A DNA stretch of 64,000 bases. Origin: Schizophyllum amplum (lineage: Eukaryota > Basidiomycota > Agaricomycetes > Agaricales > Schizophyllaceae). The notes under the pieces were generated by a model. The model was not told the origin of the DNA, searched no databases, and saw nothing but the letters and a program-made list of their open reading frames with translations. A program made the position numbers and the translations under genes. Shown here piece by piece: positions 59,589-64,000 of this stretch (the stretch's first letter is position 1; each line of letters starts with the position of its first letter). Location: contig VDMD01000036.1 of NCBI GenBank assembly GCA_007026445.1, positions 245,733-309,732 of the forward strand, read 5' to 3'.

Positions 59589-60798
59589 TTAAAGCTACTT
59601 ACACTAGTGGGATTTCAGATCACGCGAATCTCGCGAAAGTGCACGTCCGTAACTCGATCGACGGCGATGGTCGCCCCCCCGCTAGTTTTGTATACTCGAA
59701 CAGAATTTGGTACGGGAATAATGTCGCCGTGCCGTCTTCTAGTCCCAGACACTGCAGGTAACCCTTATGCGCTGTTGTTCGCTTCTAATTTAACGTCAAT
59801 AAATCAGGTGTACCGGACCTTGTCGTCCCAGTGGACGTTGCGCTTGTCTTAAATATCAACGGCAGTGGACCAAGATATACGGCATACAAGGATTCGGATA
59901 CGACTCGACCAAGCGTGTCTTGAGGTTCGACGTTCCCATATTCGAGTGCAATTCTCGCTGCGGATGCGACGCGTCCTGCGTCAACAGGGCGAGTGGTTAA
60001 TTCGGTATTAAACGTATTGCAATTGACCGACAGTGATACGGCAGGTCGCGCAGCAAGGCCGCACTGTAGACATGTCTGTCGAAAAAACAGTTGACAAAGG
60101 CTGGGCGGTGCGCAATAGTGACAGCCCTATAGCAGCGGGCCAATTTGTAGGGATATTCGCTGGCGAGCTTATCACGGCAGCCGAGAGCGAACTTCGTACC
60201 CTGTACGTATTTCGAAAGCCCGTGGTCGCTCGCTGTATAACGATCCTGCCAGACTGTATTCCAGCCAGCCAATGCAATCTATATTCGACCTCGATTTCTG
60301 GCATATAAGGTAGACCGGTGCTATCCGTGTTACGGCTATCCCTATCGACATCGCTCCTAATGCTTTTGCGTGAGCAGGGGACACCAACCTTTTTTCTCGG
60401 TTGACAGCCATCGTGTAGGCAATGTGCGTAATCATATTCGCATGTCCGACCGTGTATATTCAACTGTCGTTTACAGTTTACACGCTTCCTCAATCATTCT
60501 TGCGAGCCAAATATACGGCCTGTCGCGGTCTACGTCGATGCTGTGAGTGGACTATCACAATCCGAGACCACCTCCTTACAGAATCAACTCGCAGCAACGC
60601 ATATCAACGCCCCTTATAGCCTTTTTTGCCCTCCGAGATATACAACCAGGAGAGGAACTGTGTATATCTTACAGCGGCTCATACAAGCCCATTCTCGTAT
60701 CCCAATCGACAGCCGATGAAACCGCAGGGAATGACCACTTCACTACTGCGTTTGTTTGTCTGTGCGGAGCTGAGACGTGTAGGTCTCGCAGGTTATAA
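59589..60798 (+). pseudogene. SET-domain histone methyltransferase gene (SUV39/Clr4-like), 3' part
   Basis: Exons 59594-59757 (after target copy 59589-59593), 59808-59988, 60045-60202, 60265-60309, 60408-60423 (16-nt microexon), 60477-60542, 60595-60798. Pre-SET cysteines: CTGPCRPSGRCAC and PIFECNSRCGCDASCVNR. SET motifs: GWAVRNSD, FAGELITAAE, FDLDFWHI, RFLNHSCEPN (cofactor-binding NHSC), FFALRDIQPGEELCISYSG. Post-SET: CLCGAETCRSRRL. This family writes H3K9 methylation for heterochromatin. The intron after 59988 is GC-AG. All frames are intact, but the gene has lost its 5' end to the KDZ insertion and probably makes no full protein. Confidence 0.88.
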
Positions 60799-61203
60799 TG
60801 GTAGTGCTTATTCGTATACGCGACGTACCAGATTATATAGCGCTGTGTGCCTTTGAGAAAGTTCCCAATGGCTACGATCATCAATCATGCGATGTACTAG
60901 TCGTAGACGTACCTGCCATTGTTCGTTGTAATGGGGAAGGAGGGTAGCTCGACGCATCATATCGCTTTCCAAGAAAATGTACTTGCTATTTCTTACGTGT
61001 CAACCCAGCATTGTCTCACCAGACCAGTTATACACCAAAGATACGTTTTCCTGCATGACGATGCGTCTAATCTCCTCATCAGAAATACGACCTTCGGCAT
61101 CCAATCGTGCGCGGATGGTACTCTCTGGTTCTTTTCCTTTCTCAACGCCGATGTACCGCTCTGTACCAATCGCATATTAGTACGGCTACACCGAAGTCAC
61201 TGA

Positions 61204-62659
61204 TCACGTACTGCATGAAAATGATACATCCGGATCTATCCCCGCATCTCGCAGGCAAGCCTTGATATTATCCCGAACTGCTTTGCGCCAAGGAACGGGT
61301 TGTACCTGGGCTGGCAAAGTCAAATGCGTGTCGTCCGCCACAGCGTTGCCGGTCTCGTCCCAAGTGCTGACGTGCACACGCATGCGACACCCGCCATACA
61401 TTGCCACATCCGAGAAGGACACCCAGTCTGCCGATTTTACGAACCCTCCGAATGCACCCGTCGGATCTGCGTACTTGATGCCCGACGCTCCACGTTGGCC
61501 ATACTCGCGGACGAGAATCGTGTGGACGTAGAAGTCTAGTGTGAGGACTCGTAAGGCATCCGGTGAGCCGTGCCTCGCGCAGACTAGGAAGGCCTTCACG
61601 AGATCGAGTTCTCGACGTCTACGTCCCACACGAGCATCAAAATGAACGTGGACTTCTTCCAGGCGGGGAAGTGTGAGGTTGAACACAGGAGGCTCATCTG
61701 GTTAATAATGTTAACGACGTGAGAAGATAGCAAAATGGGAATAGCTCACGGAAGCCACGAGTCTGCAAGTTAGTTGACGATATATAGAGAACTCGCAACG
61801 AGGCGTGCGACAGTTCCAAGAAATCGCGAAGAACCCGGAATCGTAAGACGCTGCTTTTGCCCACATCAAGATGTGTTAGCTTCCTGAGAGACGTCCGAGA
61901 GAACACAGCTTTCAAGAGTGCGATATCGTGGTTGGCGATGACCAGTCTAGTCAAGTTAGGCCATTCGAAAGGCGCACCCCACTTGTTTTCTTTGTCCTGT
62001 TGGCAAGAACCCGGAAACAATCCCAGGTTGCGAATAACGAGGACGCAAAGACCCTGCGTGTTCGAGAATACGCGGATTGCGTGTCGCTTTCGTAAGACAA
62101 CGTCGATCTCTAAGTGCTCCAAGTTCACGGCAGCGAGAGTCCACCGTTGTAGATGGCGATAAGTGACACTCTCGATCGTGGACTCGACAGCGTCCCCGCG
62201 CCAGGTCGCGATGTAGGACGGAGGTGCGTACACGAGAACCTTCAATGATGGCAGGTAGTGGCCGTCCATGATCACGGCTCTCCTCCCTCCCATGCTGTCA
62301 TCAACCGTGATGGTTTTTGGAATGATTCCCTTCGTCGCCGCGCCGTCGAATATTTCCAGACGTTGAACTAGTCGACGTAGGTGGCCAAGGAATGCAATAG
62401 GATCGCGGTAGTGAAGAACGCGGCCGATGACTGGGTCTTGGTGTAGAGGAGCGCCATAGATGGATACAGTCTTGAATAGATAGACGGCGGCAATACGGTT
62501 AATGGCGCTGCAGGTGTGCGCGAGAAGGTATTGTGATCTGGGTTCCGCACAGGCAACAATCATGGAGACGACTTCTTCCGGTATATCTATGCCGCATACT
62601 AAAATGTACTGTCAAATGCACCCGACCACAGACACAATAATTCACGTACAGAGAACCAT
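61204..62659 (-). CDS. F-box protein (LRR-like body)
   Basis: Three exons, minus strand: 62659-62650 (10-nt first exon, ATG plus 7 nt), 62598-61750, 61697-61204, 450 aa. F-box: DIPEEVVSMIVACAEPRS, then LLAHTCSAINRIAAVYLFKTV. The body has leucine-spaced strands (FEWPNLTRLVIANHD; LTHLDVGKSSVLRF; RLEEVHVHFD). Same general family as the F-box genes at 9469 and 39326. Probable SCF receptor, target unknown. The tiny first exon rests on a good GTACGT donor, a TTTTAG acceptor and correct phase. It ends just after the split SET gene, transcribed convergently. Confidence 0.75.
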
Positions 62660-63091
62660 GATGCGGACGTGTCGTTCGGTGTACGGTGAGCGCTTAAAAC
62701 ACGAAGAGTTCACACGAGCCGACCACGTGTCAAGTAAGTAGGTAACATGATTTCCCAATGTAGACAAAATGTGTAAACGGTGTACAACTTTGTTACCCGA
62801 AATGGCAATAATGTATCTATGGGCAGCCGGTATTGTTTTACGTTAAATTGCTGCGTTCATGAGTAGTGATTGTTGGTTGCAATGTTGTCCACGTATGGCT
62901 CTACTCAGACCGAGCATTTGGTTGTCTGTCTTGGATTGGGAACGAGCAGTTGTGGTCTCTGACCAATCGGGAGTTACCGAATCTAGTGATGCCGAGCTCG
63001 CGTTTGCCGATGTAGTTGATGTAGTGGGTGTTAGGTGCCCATTTTGGACACGCGCCGACCTAAACGGCCATTGCAAGGCCGGACGTATACA

Positions 63092-64000
63092 TTAAATAGG
63101 ACGATACATGTCCTCGTGCTCTGACATGTACCGTTCTGCTAAAAGACAACCCCCTCGATGCATTCTACCCGCTTTCGACGCGAAGCGCAACGCACTTTTC
63201 CACTCCGACGCAGTACGACCTGTGAAGGTGAAAGATCGAATTTCAGCGAAGTGCTTCTGGTACCAGCACTCATTGTCGTGCGTCCATATTCCGTTAAACC
63301 ACCCACTGTCCAGCAGCATCTCATGCGATGGCCAGAGCGACAAGTGTTTGAACGTGTTACTGTTATTTTCCGCTGCATTTTTTGAATGCCATGTCAGCCT
63401 CAGACGTCGCATGACAGCCAGTTCGGAGCTACTTACCATTGGGTACAAAGAAGAACCCGCATAGCAGGCGCTCCTCTTGCAGCGTCAAGCAGTCGTCGGA
63501 GAAGACCCGTCCGTCCTTTAACGTACACACGACTCTTTCATCGTCATCGTGTTGTTGCCTTCGCCCGGTGTCGAGGGATGGTTCCTCATCCGCATCGAAT
63601 TCTCTTGCAATACGAGCAATGAGACCACCCTTCAGTATCGCCGTCCGTCCCCTGAGTCCAGTAAGGAACTGTCGCACGCGCCGTACGTACAGACCGTAAT
63701 CGAGTTGGTTGAACGAGTACCCATGAGGGCGGTACCCCATTCCTATTGCCAACTGACGGTTGTTCTCCGAGGCGCGAGGTATTATCGGTGTGGCCGGGTA
63801 GAGCATATGGAATGTGATGCCGGTTTGTGCGAGGAAGATAAAGAGAGAGGTGGTGTCTGCGAATCCAGCACTAAGACGTTCCACCATCAGTGCCATGCAG
63901 GGATCGTACAAGCAGATCATGGAAGGTCCGGACTCAGTTGCCGCCAAGAACTGCACGATGTACGCTGTAGTACAACGGAGACGTTGACCGTGCAATACGT
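63092..64000 (-). CDS. Unknown protein, 3' part (runs off right edge)
   Basis: Last two exons visible, minus strand: at least 63985-63437 and 63372-63092, junction phase consistent; the 5' part lies beyond the window. Text includes SMICLYDPCMALMVERLSAG, LQEERLLCGFFFVPNG, ENNSNTFKHLSLWPSHEML and GRTASEWKSALRFASKAG near the end. Aromatic, compact composition suggests a globular domain. I do not recognise it. 62660-63091 upstream of the F-box gene start shows no gene. Confidence 0.5.

Noticed and set aside
41013..59593. An 8-bp target duplication for the KDZ element
   Set aside because: The flanking 8-mers differ at three positions; only the central TTAAA is shared, and a 5-bp duplication restores the SET frame exactly.

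Overview
The window is nuclear DNA of a filamentous basidiomycete, very probably an Agaricomycete. The signs are genes split by many 47-60 nt introns, lineage-expanded MYND-finger and F-box/LRR-like families, a chromodomain Ty3/gypsy element of the Tf1/sushi type, and a KDZ-superfamily DNA transposon carrying a TET/JBP dioxygenase gene. I cannot name the species. Exon models were built by hand from splice signals, phase and reading-frame continuity.

0-21.5 kb is gene-dense: a MYND-finger gene, a large BCAS3-type WD40 gene (minus strand), an F-box gene, and a locally duplicated block. The block holds two intact seven-exon SDR genes of identical exon structure, two further MYND genes, a broken copy of the F-box 3' end, and two copies of a tRNA-like spacer, one of them split by a 395-bp MITE. 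A bHLH gene (minus) closes the section. 21.5-28.4 kb is repeat-rich and gene-poor, with an AT-hook gene and an F-box-like gene with a long acidic tract.

28.7-35.3 kb is a full-length chromovirus-type LTR retrotransposon with target duplication TGATG. Its 5' LTR holds a nested 667-bp element with an 8-bp target duplication. It has an 11-nt self-priming signal and a damaged or frameshifting gag/pol. 35.3-41.0 kb has weakly resolved genes, a small SUMO-interacting-motif protein and an F-box gene.

41,018-59,588 is the main find: an 18.6-kb KDZ transposon with long terminal inverted repeats made partly of 36-bp tandem units. It lies inside an exon of a SUV39/Clr4-like SET-domain gene, whose two halves (40,694-41,017 and 59,589-60,798) join exactly in frame once one copy of a 5-bp duplication is removed. 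The left block (minus strand) has an 866-aa unknown protein, a TET/JBP gene with a 1-nt frameshift, and another unknown conserved-looking gene. The right block (plus strand) has three tandem RING-finger genes and an apparently intact 1117-aa KDZ transposase. Between the blocks lies a purine-rich minisatellite with 176-bp inverted arms. A cargo of DNA-modification and ubiquitin-ligase-type genes, sitting in a heterochromatin-type histone methyltransferase gene, suggests (inference only) a transposon equipped to deal with host silencing.

61.2-64 kb holds another F-box gene and the 3' part of an unknown gene that runs off the right edge.
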